A stretch of DNA of 64,000 nt from Synechococcus sp. A15-62 (GTDB lineage Bacteria; Cyanobacteriota; Cyanobacteriia; PCC-6307; Cyanobiaceae), in NCBI RefSeq assembly GCF_014280075.1, contig NZ_CP047950.1, forward strand, positions 1,674,001 to 1,738,000. The letters run 5' to 3'. This document shows, piece after piece, positions 1 through 9,121 of this stretch (within the stretch, counting starts at the first letter, position 1; every line of letters begins with the position of its first letter). Under the pieces are notes generated by a model. The model made no database searches. It was not told where the DNA came from and was given only the letters and a program-made list of their open reading frames with translations. The translations under genes and the position numbers were made by a program.

Positions 1-2
1 TG

Positions 3-953
3 ACCAACATCATTGGTTACCACCTCATCCTTCTGGGAGTCGGCTGCCTGCTGCTGGTCTTTAAGGCCATGTTCTTCGGCGGCGTTTACGACACCTGGGC
101 CCCCGGCGGCGGTGACGTCCGCATGATCACCAACCCGACCCTCGATCCGGGCGTGATTTTCGGTTACCTGTTCCGCGCTCCCTTCGGTGGAGAGGGCTGG
201 ATCATCGGTGTGAACTCCATGGAGGACATCATTGGTGGCCACATCTGGCTGGGTCTGACCCTGATCTTCGGTGGCATCTGGCACGCCATCACCAAGCCTT
301 TCGGCTGGGTGCGTCGCGCCTTCATCTGGAACGGTGAGGCCTACCTGAGCTACAGCCTTGGCGCTCTGAGCTTCATGAGCTTCATCGCTTCTGCCTACAT
401 CTGGTTCAACAACACCGCCTATCCCTCCGAGTTCTGGGGCCCCACAAACGCTGAGGCATCCCAGGCTCAGAGCTTCACCTTCCTGGTGCGTGACCAGCGC
501 CTCGGCGCCAACATCGGTTCCGCCATGGGTCCCACCGGCCTTGGCAAGTACCTGATGCGCTCACCCACCGGTGAAATCATCTTCGGTGGTGAAACCATGC
601 GCTTCTGGGACTTCCGTGGTCCCTGGCTGGAGCCCCTGCGTGGCCCCAACGGTCTCAGCCTCGATAAGCTGCAGAACGACATTCAGCCCTGGCAAGTGCG
701 CCGTGCGGCTGAGTACATGACCCACGCTCCCAACGCCTCGATCAATTCCGTGGGCGGCATCATCACCGAGCCCAACTCGGTGAACTACGTGAACCTCCGC
801 CAGTGGCTGGGTGCAACGCAGTTCGTGCTCGCCTTCTTCTTCCTGGTTGGTCACCTCTGGCACGCCGGCCGCGCTCGCGCTGCTGCTGCTGGCTTCGAGA
901 AAGGCATCGATCGCAAGGCTGAGCCTGTGCTCGGCATGCCCGACCTCGACTGA
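3..953 (+). CDS. psbC: Photosystem II CP43 chlorophyll protein PsbC (5' truncated)
   Basis: This is the C-terminal part of the CP43 inner antenna of photosystem II, which binds chlorophyll a and passes excitation to the reaction centre in the thylakoid membrane. The frame is open from the window edge, so the start lies outside. It shows hydrophobic membrane spans, a long lumenal loop containing the [20 protein letters not shown] segment (family knowledge places a ligand arginine for the Mn4Ca cluster here) and a last span with [24 protein letters not shown]. It ends in MPDLD. psbD would normally lie just upstream. A terminator follows at once. The identification is secure. Confidence 0.98.
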   Translation, partial: TNIIGYHLILLGVGCLLLVFKAMFFGGVYDTWAPGGGDVRMITNPTLDPGVIFGYLFRAPFGGEGWIIGVNSMEDIIGGHIWLGLTLIFGGIWHAITKPFGWVRRAFIWNGEAYLSYSLGALSFMSFIASAYIWFNNTAYPSEFWGPTNAEASQAQSFTFLVRDQRLGANIGSAMGPTGLGKYLMRSPTGEIIFGGETMRFWDFRGPWLEPLRGPNGLSLDKLQNDIQPWQVRRAAEYMTHAPNASINSVGGIITEPNSVNYVNLRQWLGATQFVLAFFFLVGHLWHAGRARAAAAGFEKGIDRKAEPVLGMPDLD

Positions 954-983
954 TCCACCGGTTCAATCCAAACGATCGTCATC

Positions 984-1012
984 AACCCTCGCCACACGGC
1001 GGGGGTTTTTTA
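984..1012 (+). terminator. Rho-independent terminator after psbC
   Basis: A ten-base stem (AACCCTCGCC paired with GGCGGGGGTT, one G-T wobble) has a four-base ACAC loop and is followed by a run of T. It lies 31 bases after the psbC stop and before the next start. Confidence 0.85.
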
Positions 1013-1062
1013 TTGGGATGGAAGAGGCGATTTCTTAGCCTGTCCGAATCGATGGATCGTCC

Positions 1063-2205
1063 GTGAACACAGGCCTGAACACCCGGGTGATCCACCACGG
1101 CGACAGCTTTGCGGGAGACACCGGCACGGTGATGCCGCCGATCTTCCCCACCAGCACCTTTGCCCATGGCAACGCCGGCGGATTTGATTACACCCGGTCC
1201 GGCAACCCCAACTTCCGCATCCTTGATGGGGTGCTCGCCTCGGTTGAAGGCTGCGCCCACGCCACCGTGTTCGCCTCCGGCGTCAGCGCCATCACCGCCG
1301 TGGTCTCCCAACTGAAACAGGGCGATCTGGTGCTCTGCGAAGAGAACCTCTACGGCTGCACCGTGCGGCTGTTCGAGCAGGTGTTCGCGAAGTTCGGATT
1401 GAAAACCGCGTGGGTGGACTTCACCCAGCCAACCGCACTGGAGCAGATCCAAGCCCAGAAGCCAGCGATGGTGTGGCTGGAGAGCCCCACCAACCCTCTG
1501 CTCAAGGTGATCGACCTGGAGGCGGTGTGTGCCATCACCCAACCCCTCGGCATCCCCGTGGTGGTGGACAACACCTTCGCCACCGCCCTGGTGCAGCGCC
1601 CGCTGGAGCTGGGCGCAACCCTCTCGCTCACCAGCACAACCAAGTACATCAACGGCCACTCCGATGCCCTCGGTGGAGCCGTGTGCACCAACGATCCCGA
1701 GTGGCACCAGAAGATGGTGTTCTCCCAGAAGGCCCTTGGGCTGCAGCCGTCCCCCTTTGATTGCTGGCTGATCACGCGGGGCATCAAGACCCTGCCACTG
1801 CGGCTCAAGCAGCAGATGGCCAATGCCGCGGCCCTGGCCGATCAACTGGCGGGGCACGCGAAGGTGAACTGGGTGCGTTACCCCCACCGCAGCGATCACC
1901 CTCAGCATCAGGTGGCAACCCGTCAGATGCGTGCCGGTGGCGCCATCGTGACGGTGAGCTTCAACGCCAGCCAGGAGCAGACCTATGCCCTCTGCAAACA
2001 GCTGCGCTGGTTCACCATGGCCGAAAGCCTGGGCGGCATCGAAAGCCTGATCTGCCACCCCGCCACCATGACCCACGCCGCGGTGTCGGCTGAGGTAAAG
2101 GCCAAACTGGGCATCGACGATGGCCTGGTGCGCTTCTCCGTGGGCTGCGAAGACCTCGCCGATCTGCAGGCCGATCTGGACCAGGCCCTGGAGCTGCTGG
2201 CGTGA
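1063..2205 (+). CDS. metB: Cystathionine gamma-synthase / Cys-Met metabolism PLP enzyme
   Basis: A 380-residue PLP enzyme of the Cys/Met metabolism family. The N-terminal TRVIHHGD and YTRSGNPN motifs and the SLTSTTKYINGHSD segment, whose lysine near residue 194 should hold PLP, are clear. The family includes cystathionine gamma-synthase, cystathionine gamma-lyase and O-acylhomoserine sulfhydrylases, and sequence reading alone cannot separate them. Synthase in methionine formation is the usual annotation for this cyanobacterial neighbourhood. It uses a GTG start and overlaps the next, paralogous gene by four bases, so the two are probably translationally coupled and form a sulfur amino acid cluster with cysK. 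Confidence 0.85.
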   Translation: MNTGLNTRVIHHGDSFAGDTGTVMPPIFPTSTFAHGNAGGFDYTRSGNPNFRILDGVLASVEGCAHATVFASGVSAITAVVSQLKQGDLVLCEENLYGCTVRLFEQVFAKFGLKTAWVDFTQPTALEQIQAQKPAMVWLESPTNPLLKVIDLEAVCAITQPLGIPVVVDNTFATALVQRPLELGATLSLTSTTKYINGHSDALGGAVCTNDPEWHQKMVFSQKALGLQPSPFDCWLITRGIKTLPLRLKQQMANAAALADQLAGHAKVNWVRYPHRSDHPQHQVATRQMRAGGAIVTVSFNASQEQTYALCKQLRWFTMAESLGGIESLICHPATMTHAAVSAEVKAKLGIDDGLVRFSVGCEDLADLQADLDQALELLA

Positions 2206-3698
2206 GTCCCCGCAATCTGCTCAGCGATCCGGCCTGGCAGGGCTCTGATCTCGGCCATCCCCTTCCGGACTCCCCCCATGCGGTGTCTGTGGCGCTGCCG
2301 CGCTGGTGCGATGTGATCGCCTACGAGGAGAAGGATCCGGCCTGCCGCGATGCCCTGCAGACGATCTATCCCCGCTTCGGCCTGCATCCGCTGATCCGAC
2401 AACTAGTTCAGCCTTCGGAGCTTGCAGGCACCACGGTCTGGCCTTACCCCACCGAAGCGGCAGCCCAGGCAGCCCTGGCCCACTGCCAACGCAAAGCACC
2501 AGAGAGCCGCTCGGAGCTGATCGCCATTGCCGGGGTGACCTGCCTGCGCAGTGATGCAGCGGCGAGCCCCCATGCCAAAGCGTTCTGGCAGCACACCGGC
2601 CTGGGCCTCTCCTCCCGCCAGGCCGCCATCGCCCTAGGGAAGGAGACGGCCCCCAGCAGCTCATACGGCGACGCCGCCCGCGAGGTGATTCGAAAGCGCT
2701 TGGCTGGCATCCATAGCGTCGACGCCCAGCAGATCAGCCTGCATCCAGCGGGAATGGCCGGGCTGCATGCGGCACTCAGCGCCATCCAGACGCTGCGGCC
2801 CGGGAAGCCCACGCTGCAGCTGGGCTTTCCCTATGTGGATGTGCTGAAGCAGCCGCAGGTGGTGTTTCACGGTGGCGAGCTGTTGCAACCGCAGAGCCTT
2901 GCCGAGGTGGAAGTAGCCCTGGATCAGCTCCAACCGGCGGCCGTGATTGTGGAGCTGCCCAGCAATCCGCTGCTGCGCTGCATGGATCTGCCAGGCGTGT
3001 CGGCCCTGGCCCGCAGCCGCGGCATTCCAGTGATTGCCGATGACACGATCGGCACCGGCATCAACCTCAATGCCCTGCCCTACGCCGATCTGATCTTCAC
3101 CTCACTCACCAAAAGCTTCGCTGGCCGAGGTGATGTGATGGCGGGCAGTGTGCTGGTGAGTCCGCAGTCGGCCTGGGCGACCACCCTGCTGGCGGCGGTT
3201 CCAGCCATCGCCCCACTCAGCGATGCCGATGCCATCGCCCTGGAGATCGCTAGCCGGGATGTGCTCCAGCGGGTGCCGCAACTCGATGCCAACGCCCTGC
3301 TTCTGGCGGAACGGCTCGAAGAGCACCCGGCCGTGCAGCGGGTGCTGCATCCGAAGAGCTGCCCCAACTTCCGCGCCTTGATGCGCAGCGGTGCTGGCCA
3401 CGGCTGCCTGCTCTCCTTTGAACTGAAAGGAGGCCAAGAGCATTCCAAGCGGGTTTACGACGCGCTTCGGATCAGCAAAGGCCCCAGTCTTGGCACCGAT
3501 TTCAGCCTGGTGTGCCCTTACACCCAGCTGGCCCACTACGACGAACTGAGCTGGGCGGAGCAATGCGGTGTGCCGGCTGATCTGCTCCGTGTGTCCGTCG
3601 GCCGGGAAGACCCCGAGGCGCTGTGGATGCGGTTTGAGCAAGCGTTTGCTGACCAAGAGTCCGGTGAGACTCTGAAAAAGCCCTTAACAACTGGGTGA
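2202..3698 (+). CDS. Second, longer cystathionine gamma-synthase-like PLP enzyme
   Basis: A 498-residue paralogue of the preceding enzyme, starting at a GTG that overlaps its stop. The PLP fold is recognisable from about residue 150 onward: GMAGLHAALSAI, VIVELPSNPLLRCMDL, VIADDTIGTGIN, and the PLP lysine in FTSLTKSFAGRGDVMAGS near residue 304. It carries about 100 extra N-terminal residues (from NLLSDPAWQGSDLGHPLPDS) compared with the usual 380-400. Substrate-binding positions differ from the first copy, so the two probably have different specificities. A gamma-synthase role is an inference from family and neighbours. Confidence 0.8.
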   Translation: MSPRNLLSDPAWQGSDLGHPLPDSPHAVSVALPRWCDVIAYEEKDPACRDALQTIYPRFGLHPLIRQLVQPSELAGTTVWPYPTEAAAQAALAHCQRKAPESRSELIAIAGVTCLRSDAAASPHAKAFWQHTGLGLSSRQAAIALGKETAPSSSYGDAAREVIRKRLAGIHSVDAQQISLHPAGMAGLHAALSAIQTLRPGKPTLQLGFPYVDVLKQPQVVFHGGELLQPQSLAEVEVALDQLQPAAVIVELPSNPLLRCMDLPGVSALARSRGIPVIADDTIGTGINLNALPYADLIFTSLTKSFAGRGDVMAGSVLVSPQSAWATTLLAAVPAIAPLSDADAIALEIASRDVLQRVPQLDANALLLAERLEEHPAVQRVLHPKSCPNFRALMRSGAGHGCLLSFELKGGQEHSKRVYDALRISKGPSLGTDFSLVCPYTQLAHYDELSWAEQCGVPADLLRVSVGREDPEALWMRFEQAFADQESGETLKKPLTTG

Positions 3699-3752
3699 GG
3701 AGAGGCTTTCGATCATTAGTTTGTTTTCTTCGGGCCCCTCTACAGCAGCTCC

Positions 3753-4739
3753 ATGTCCCGCATTTACGACGACAACAGCCAGGCCATCGGCAACACCCCG
3801 CTGGTCAAGCTGAACAACGTCACCAAAAACTGCAAGGCCACTGTGCTGGCCAAGGTTGAGGGGCGCAACCCCGCCTACAGCGTCAAGTGCCGGATCGGCG
3901 CCAACATGATCTGGGACGCAGAAAAGAGCGGCAAGCTCACCAAGGGCAAGGTGATTGTTGAGCCCACCTCCGGCAACACCGGCATCGCTTTGGCCTTCAC
4001 CGCCGCAGCCCGGGGTTACAAGCTGATCCTGACGATGCCCGAGTCGATGTCGATCGAGCGGCGTCGGGTCATGGCCGTGCTCGGAGCTGAGCTGATCCTC
4101 ACCGAGGCCGCCAAAGGCATGCCCGGTGCGATCGCCAAGGCCAAGGAAATCGCTGAGAGCGATCCGGCCAAGTACTTCATGCCTGGCCAGTTCGACAATC
4201 CCGCCAACCCCGAAATCCACTTCAAGACCACCGGTCCTGAAATCTGGAACGACTGCGATGGCGCCATTGACGTGCTCGTGGCGGGCGTCGGCACCGGTGG
4301 CACGATCACCGGCGTCTCCCGTTACATCAAAAATGAAGCGGGCAAGGCGATCGAATCCGTGGCCGTTGAACCCACCAACAGCCCGGTGATCACCCAGACC
4401 ATGAACGGTGAGGCCGTCAAGCCCGGTCCCCACAAAATTCAGGGCATCGGTGCCGGCTTCATCCCCAAAAACCTCGACCTCTCCGTGGTCGACAAGGTTG
4501 AGCAGGTGACCAACGAGGAGTCCGTTGCCATGGCCCTGCGCCTGGCCCAGGAGGAAGGCCTGCTTGTGGGCATCTCCTGCGGTGCCGCCGCTGCAGCCGC
4601 CATTCGTCTGGCTGAGAAAGACGATTATGCCGGCAAAACCATCGTGGTGGTACTGCCCGACCTGGCCGAGCGTTACCTCTCCTCGGTGATGTTCGCTGAA
4701 GTGCCGACCGGCATCATCGAGCAACCGGTGGCTGTCTGA
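3753..4739 (+). CDS. cysK: Cysteine synthase A (O-acetylserine thiol-lyase)
   Basis: A 328-residue PLP enzyme making L-cysteine from O-acetylserine and sulfide in the cytoplasm. The family signature is clear: GNTPLVKLN near residue 13, a PLP-lysine segment [11 protein letters not shown], the TSGNTG substrate loop, [10 protein letters not shown] phosphate-binding loop and a C-terminal [11 protein letters not shown]. Length is normal. It starts at ATG 54 bases after the metB paralogue and ends before a strong terminator, so it closes the sulfur amino acid cluster. Confidence 0.97.
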   Translation: MSRIYDDNSQAIGNTPLVKLNNVTKNCKATVLAKVEGRNPAYSVKCRIGANMIWDAEKSGKLTKGKVIVEPTSGNTGIALAFTAAARGYKLILTMPESMSIERRRVMAVLGAELILTEAAKGMPGAIAKAKEIAESDPAKYFMPGQFDNPANPEIHFKTTGPEIWNDCDGAIDVLVAGVGTGGTITGVSRYIKNEAGKAIESVAVEPTNSPVITQTMNGEAVKPGPHKIQGIGAGFIPKNLDLSVVDKVEQVTNEESVAMALRLAQEEGLLVGISCGAAAAAAIRLAEKDDYAGKTIVVVLPDLAERYLSSVMFAEVPTGIIEQPVAV

Positions 4740-4761
4740 GCTGGCTCCACCAGAAGCCTTG

Positions 4762-4787
4762 GCCCCGTCGTTGACGGGGCTTTTTTT
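4762..4787 (+). terminator. Rho-independent terminator after cysK
   Basis: A perfect seven-base stem (GCCCCGT with ACGGGGC) has a five-base loop and is followed by seven T residues, 22 bases after the cysK stop. It separates cysK from the convergent queA. Confidence 0.9.
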
Positions 4788-4814
4788 ATGGCCTCACCGA
4801 TAACCGTTCAGGCC

Positions 4815-5915
4815 TCAGCGTGCCGGTGGGCGGGCCTGGGGCTGCACCGCCGCTGCATCAATCCACATGGCATCGCCATAGGAGAAGAAGCGATAGCTCC
4901 TTTCAATCGCTTCGGCGTACAGCTTCAACAAGTTTTCGCGGCCGATCAGGGCACTCACCAACAGCAGCAGAGAACTTTTGGGGAGATGGAAGTTGGTGAG
5001 CAGGGCTTGAATCACCCTGAACTGATAGCCCGGCTGAATCACCAGATCCACCGGCCCCGTGTAGGGCTTGAGAACACCGCCATGGGCTTGAGCGGCCCCC
5101 TCCAGGGCACGAACACTCGTGGTGCCCACCGCAATCACCCGGCCTCGACAAGCCTGCACCGCCTCCACCAAAGCAGGGCTGACATCCACCCATTCACTGT
5201 GCAACTCCAAGGCGGTGAGGTCTTCCGTTTCAACAGGGCGAAAGGTGCCGAGGCCCACATGCAGGGTGATCCGGGCCAGATCCACCCCTTTCTGCTGCAA
5301 GCCCGCCAGCAGTTCATCACTGAAATGCAACCCCGCCGTCGGGGCGGCCACCGCACCGGGGCGATCGGCGTAACGGGTCTGATAACGCTGGCTGTCGCTT
5401 GGATCGTGCCGTTCGATATAGGGCGGTAGAGGCACCTCGCCCACGTCATTGAGCAAACCCTCAATGGTTTCGGCATCCCTGCAATCACTGGGGAACTGCA
5501 CCACCCGTCCACCACTGGCGGGGTCTTCCGCGAGCACCGTCAGGCTGATCGAAGTGCCATCAATCGTGAGGCTGTCGCCCGGCCGCATGCGCTTGGCAGG
5601 ACGGGCCAGGCACAGCCAGCGGCCCTCCCCCCTCGGCTCCAGCACCAGCAACTCAGACAGCCCACCCCCAGAACGCCGCACCGCCAGACGGGCCTTCAGC
5701 ACCCGGGTGTCGTTCACCACCAGCAGGTCACCGGGCTGCAGCTGCTCGAGCAGATCCCACACCTGGCCGTGAGCGGCATCCGTTGATGGCTCCCCCTGAG
5801 GGGGAACCATCAACAAACGAGCACTGTGGCGGGGCTCAACTGGTGCCTGAGCGATGCTCTCGGGCGGCAGCGGGTAGTCGTAGCTGCTGAGTTGCAGGTC
5901 CCTGGGGTCAGGCAC
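4815..5915 (-). CDS. queA: S-adenosylmethionine:tRNA ribosyltransferase-isomerase
   Basis: A 366-residue enzyme that transfers and isomerises the ribosyl group of SAM onto preQ1-modified tRNA to give epoxyqueuosine. Family motifs are [18 protein letters not shown] at the N-terminus, [11 protein letters not shown], the conserved [24 protein letters not shown] and [19 protein letters not shown]. Length is typical. The gene lies 12 bases downstream of the E2 gene on the same strand, so the two may be co-transcribed. Confidence 0.97.
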   Translation of the reverse strand: MPDPRDLQLSSYDYPLPPESIAQAPVEPRHSARLLMVPPQGEPSTDAAHGQVWDLLEQLQPGDLLVVNDTRVLKARLAVRRSGGGLSELLVLEPRGEGRWLCLARPAKRMRPGDSLTIDGTSISLTVLAEDPASGGRVVQFPSDCRDAETIEGLLNDVGEVPLPPYIERHDPSDSQRYQTRYADRPGAVAAPTAGLHFSDELLAGLQQKGVDLARITLHVGLGTFRPVETEDLTALELHSEWVDVSPALVEAVQACRGRVIAVGTTSVRALEGAAQAHGGVLKPYTGPVDLVIQPGYQFRVIQALLTNFHLPKSSLLLLVSALIGRENLLKLYAEAIERSYRFFSYGDAMWIDAAAVQPQARPPAR

Positions 5916-5927
5916 GTAGGCAACCGA

Positions 5928-7259
5928 TCAGAGCGCCAGGCTTTCTGGACGGTTCTCGATCAGATCGGCGAGATCCTTCAGAAATGCGGCACCGTCAGCG
6001 CCGTAAATCACCCGGTGATCCGCCGTCAGGTTGACCTGCATCTGACGCTTGACGGCGATGGACCCGTCCTTGTTCGCCACCACCGTGGGGCGTGATGCGG
6101 CGACGGCAAGAATGGCTCCGGTGCCTGGGGGAAGGATCGCGTCGAATCGATCAACACCGAACATCCCAAGGTTGGAGAGGGTGAAGGTGCCCGTGGAATA
6201 TTCCTCCGGCTGCAGCTGCTTGCTGCGGGAGCGCTTGACCAGATCACCCCACTGACGCGACATCTCATAGAGATCGGTGCGGTCGGCATTGCGCAGCACC
6301 GGCGTGATCAAGCCGCCGTCTTCCATCGCGACGGCAACAGCCACGTTCACATCGGCTGGATAGGCCATGCCAGCGGCTGTGGTGGCGGCATTCACCTGGG
6401 GATGACGCGCCAGGGTGACAGCCACCGCTTTGGCCAGCAGCGCCGTCATCGTGACGCCCTTGGGCTTCACCTTTTTGTAGAAGGCATCCAGCTTGTCGGT
6501 GGTGATGGTGTAACCAACGCGGAAGCAGGGAACCGCCAGGCTCGCCTCCATGTTTTTGTTCACCGCACCCTGGAGGGTGTTGAAAGCCACAGTCTCACCG
6601 GGGCGACCAAAGCTGTTGCCCGCCGGAGCCGCCGGGGCCGCTGCTGCTGCAGTGCCTGCCGCGGAAGCAGCGGGAGCCGTTCCTTCCGCCACCCGGGGCA
6701 CGGAGATGGGCTGACCGGAAGCTTGCTCAACGTCTTCCGCCTGAATCCGGCCATGGGGACCGCTTCCGCGCACGGTGGCCAGGTCCACACCCATCTGGGA
6801 GGCCAGCTTCTTCGCCCTGGGGCTGGCCACGATGCGGCCGTCATTCACCACCGGTGCCGACGGTGCTGGAGCAGCAACAGGTGCCGGAGCCGGCGCAGGG
6901 GTTGGAGCTGGGGCCTGGACCGCCGCTGGTGTGGGAGCCGGAGCCGGTGCAGGGGCGGGAGCTGCAGCCGCCGCGGGAGCGCTGGGGGCCTTGGCCTGCG
7001 CGTCGGCGATCTCAGCTTCGGTTTCGACAATCAGTCCAATGGTTTCGCCCACCGGTGCCGTGCTGCCGGCAGGCATCAACACCGCAGCGAGGTAGCCGTC
7101 CTGGAACGACTCAACGTCCATGTCCGCTTTGTCGGACTCAACGACAAGAACCGACTCTCCCCGAGCCACCTTGTCTCCGGGCTGTTTCAGCCACTCAACG
7201 ATCTTCCCCTCCGTCATGGTGGAGCTGAGGGCAGGCATGAAGATGTCTGTGGTCGCCAT
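5928..7259 (-). CDS. pdhC: Pyruvate dehydrogenase E2, dihydrolipoamide acetyltransferase
   Basis: A 443-residue E2 subunit, which moves acetyl groups from E1 to CoA. Domains in order: lipoyl domain (residues 1-77) with the modified lysine in VESDKADMDVE; an Ala-Pro rich linker (about 95-135) of repeated PAPAPAP units; a peripheral subunit-binding domain (VASPRAKKLASQMGVDLATV, GPHGRIQAEDV); a second Ala-rich linker; and a catalytic domain ending in TADHRVIYGADGAAFL. The first six codons coincide with one copy of the 16-bp direct repeat bounding the mobile element next door, so the ATG and the whole 5' leader are supplied by the element. The AGGA six bases before ATG can act as ribosome binding site. 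Confidence 0.96.
   Translation of the reverse strand: MATTDIFMPALSSTMTEGKIVEWLKQPGDKVARGESVLVVESDKADMDVESFQDGYLAAVLMPAGSTAPVGETIGLIVETEAEIADAQAKAPSAPAAAAAPAPAPAPAPTPAAVQAPAPTPAPAPAPVAAPAPSAPVVNDGRIVASPRAKKLASQMGVDLATVRGSGPHGRIQAEDVEQASGQPISVPRVAEGTAPAASAAGTAAAAAPAAPAGNSFGRPGETVAFNTLQGAVNKNMEASLAVPCFRVGYTITTDKLDAFYKKVKPKGVTMTALLAKAVAVTLARHPQVNAATTAAGMAYPADVNVAVAVAMEDGGLITPVLRNADRTDLYEMSRQWGDLVKRSRSKQLQPEEYSTGTFTLSNLGMFGVDRFDAILPPGTGAILAVAASRPTVVANKDGSIAVKRQMQVNLTADHRVIYGADGAAFLKDLADLIENRPESLAL
7243..7258. repeat. Attachment site copy at the left end of the mobile element
   Basis: A 16-bp sequence ATGTCTGTGGTCGCCA occurs here, inside the first codons of the E2 gene, and again exactly at 12932-12947 beyond the integrase. 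Direct repeats at both ends of an integrase-bearing AT-rich segment are the expected result of site-specific insertion. The 120 bases between this site and the first element gene also hold two TGTCCAAC motifs and an eight-base inverted repeat. Confidence 0.85.
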
Positions 7260-7267
7260 TCAGTCCT

Positions 7268-7278
7268 GTTTGCAAGGG
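7268..7278. repeat. Left copy of an 11-bp terminal inverted repeat
   Basis: GTTTGCAAGGG lies nine bases inside the left attachment repeat. Its exact reverse complement is at 12907-12917, fourteen bases inside the right one. Inverted core-type sites beside the crossover are typical of tyrosine recombinases; the role here is inferred. Confidence 0.5.
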
Positions 7279-7290
7279 ATCTTGGGGTGC

Positions 7291-7322
7291 TGTCCAACTG
7301 TTTGCCCAACAGTTGTCCAACT
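7291..7322. repeat. Left arm-type TGTCCAAC repeats and hairpin
   Basis: Two direct copies of TGTCCAACT start at 7291 and 7314. Three more in the same orientation lie at the other end of the element (12809, 12880, 12891). An inverted repeat CAACTGTT-N5-AACAGTTG spans 7295-7315. Such repeats fit accessory arm sites for the integrase. The same sequence is the present leader of the E2 gene. Confidence 0.5.
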
Positions 7323-7378
7323 CATTCGACGACTCTAAGGCGCAGAAGACCCCCATCCACCAGTAACGGCAAGGGGAG

Positions 7379-8290
7379 TCAGGTCTCTCCTCGTATGACA
7401 TCAAGCACGATGTCCAGCGGATCACTCAACATCTGATCTCGCCTCTTGCGTAAATCTCTTTTGAGATCTAGATCGTTCCACGCAGCTGCATAGGAATCAC
7501 AAAGTTCTCTCCCTTTGATCCGTAGGCAGTAGACCAATTTCTTGGACCGAAGGGTTTTGTCTTTGATCTCACGACCGCGAGCATTGGTTTTTCCATATCC
7601 ACGGGTGATACCAACCATTTCCCAGTTATCAGCGCGATAACAAGCACCATTTCTGGTCTTTCCATTCCATAGACGTTCTTCGACGACAAAGGTCTCGAAC
7701 CCTGCTATCGGAACTCCATATAGTTTTTCCCAGTCCTCCATTATCCGTTTTCTCCAGATGGAAAGAACAATCGTTGCTAGATTTGGTGCGGGATATTCAA
7801 GACGAAAAACATTGTTGTTGACGATGCTATTGAGTTGTTGTATTTTGACTTCCGCTTCCTCCGCAAGACCAAAGAACTCGTCCCGTGCCTGATTAGCAAA
7901 GACGGCGGAAGCACCACCAATGATTCCAACGACCTCAGATCCGTAGAAGATCAGGTACTGGAGTTGTTGTCCCATCGTCCCTCTGTCAGGGATGTAGTGG
8001 CTGCGACGGAACTTTTGATAGAGGGGGTTACTGCTCTTGACCAGTTCCAACCTCACAAGGTCTCTCTGAGCGACAGGAAGGGGATCTGGAGGTGAACTAG
8101 GTGTCAGTACACCCTCAAGCAGTTTCACGATGCTTCTGCCACGTCCTGTCCCGTGTTCTCGTCCATACGCATCGAGTGCCTCTATGAACGGTTCAGGCAG
8201 AGAGACTTGAATTTGTCTTGCAGGTGGATGTGAACTCTCAACAAACTTCCCGCCTTTGTCACGATTCTGATGGTCCTTCGAGAGCGGCAC
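7379..8290 (-). CDS. DruA-like protein (DUF4338), mobile element cargo
   Basis: A 303-residue protein. From about residue 100 it matches the pattern I know for DUF4338, the domain of DruA in the Druantia anti-phage systems: GQQLQYLIF, NSIVNNNVFRLEYPAPNLA, WEKLYGVPIAGFETFV, GACYRADNWEMVGITRGYGK. The N-terminal 70 residues resemble a ribbon-helix-helix segment (RQIQVSLPEPFIEALDAYGR). No helicase or other Druantia gene lies nearby, so this is a stand-alone homologue and a defence role is only a possibility; a DNA-transaction role for the element is an alternative. It is the element gene nearest to E2 and runs in the same direction. Confidence 0.7.
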   Translation of the reverse strand: MPLSKDHQNRDKGGKFVESSHPPARQIQVSLPEPFIEALDAYGREHGTGRGRSIVKLLEGVLTPSSPPDPLPVAQRDLVRLELVKSSNPLYQKFRRSHYIPDRGTMGQQLQYLIFYGSEVVGIIGGASAVFANQARDEFFGLAEEAEVKIQQLNSIVNNNVFRLEYPAPNLATIVLSIWRKRIMEDWEKLYGVPIAGFETFVVEERLWNGKTRNGACYRADNWEMVGITRGYGKTNARGREIKDKTLRSKKLVYCLRIKGRELCDSYAAAWNDLDLKRDLRKRRDQMLSDPLDIVLDVIRGET

Positions 8291-8321
8291 GTTACGGACT
8301 CATACCAGTCGGACATGGAAC

Positions 8322-8993
8322 TTAATTCAGATTGATATTTGCTCCATAAAAAAAGTCTTGATCTTCTTGATGTTTTGAATTGAATATCAACTTTTGAACC
8401 GCAGGGTCTGATTTTGCTTTTTTCGAAGAATCTCTGTACGGTGAAACATTGCTTGAATTATTGATCTCCAAGTCAAGGAGGGCAGATGCATCCAGTTTTA
8501 AGTTTTCAGTTCTAATTATTTTCACTTTTGAAGGTATGCGTGTGGAAGAAATACATGGAATATCATGATTACTAGGAATGGATAATATTTTTATCATTGT
8601 AGGAATTTTTTCAATCATCTCCGCGAATTCATCGATATCGAAGTCAACTTTTTCAGGATAAGAGATTTCTCCAGTGATTTTATTTCGTTTAACATGTCTA
8701 TGCGGAGAAAAATAAAATGAAACTAACCTGTCAAGAGAATTCCGAATGCATGTAAAAATTTCAAAGGATCGCAACTGTTCGTATTCAAAGTATTCAGACA
8801 ATTTCATATGTTTTTTGGAAGTGAATCGACCTCTCACTTCGAATCTATCTTTGCCGTCCTGGTGACCCGAGATTTTCATTTCATCCATGGAGTCACCCTT
8901 GTCAAAAATGTGCTTCTGGATAGTATTACCACCTGTTTTGGGGATATGTATGAAAATTGCCTTTCCTTCGGGAGAATTAAAAATCATCTTCAT
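8322..8993 (-). CDS. Sulfotransferase-like protein
   Basis: A 223-residue protein starting MKMIFNSPEGKAIFIHIPKTGGNTIQ. The HIPKTGGNTIQ loop matches the 5'-phosphosulfate-binding loop of the PAPS-dependent carbohydrate sulfotransferase family. TCIRNSLDRLVSFYFSPH about 60 residues later fits the 3'-phosphate-binding segment with its Arg and Ser. It is strongly AT-rich and uses codons unlike the chromosome around it. The acceptor is unknown. Small sulfotransferases of this kind are common cargo of picocyanobacterial islands and could alter a surface glycan, which is inference. Confidence 0.7.
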   Translation of the reverse strand: MKMIFNSPEGKAIFIHIPKTGGNTIQKHIFDKGDSMDEMKISGHQDGKDRFEVRGRFTSKKHMKLSEYFEYEQLRSFEIFTCIRNSLDRLVSFYFSPHRHVKRNKITGEISYPEKVDFDIDEFAEMIEKIPTMIKILSIPSNHDIPCISSTRIPSKVKIIRTENLKLDASALLDLEINNSSNVSPYRDSSKKAKSDPAVQKLIFNSKHQEDQDFFYGANINLN

Positions 8994-9073
8994 AGTTTTT
9001 GTCCTTTTCTTTATACCATAGATGACCCTTATTGAGAATACGACATCATCAGTTTTCTATTGAAGCAACAATC

Positions 9074-9115
9074 TTGACACGTATACTTGACAAATATCAT
9101 TAACTTGAATATAAT
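9074..9115 (+). promoter_or_regulatory. Perfect consensus sigma-70 promoter inside the mobile element
   Basis: TTGACA at 9087-9092 and TATAAT at 9110-9115 are both exact consensus hexamers separated by exactly 17 bases. A second TTGACA lies at 9074-9079. No sizeable plus-strand gene follows for 900 bases, and the next genes are on the other strand. Confidence 0.7.
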
Positions 9116-9121
9116 AACTCT

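Noticed and set aside
982-2076. 364-codon minus-strand open frame opposite metB
   Set aside because: His- and Gly-rich composition typical of an antisense shadow of a GC-rich gene; the plus strand carries clear enzyme motifs.
3684-4724. 346-codon minus-strand open frame opposite cysK
   Set aside because: Shadow frame with no domain signal; cysK is certain on the plus strand.
6880-6990. Repeated GGAGCCGG-type units considered as a CRISPR or tandem repeat
   Set aside because: They encode the Ala-Pro linker of the E2 protein, a known feature of this family.
6402-7436. 344-codon plus-strand frame opposite the E2 gene
   Set aside because: Arg/Ser/Gly-rich product created by reading the Ala-Pro linker repeats of E2 backwards.
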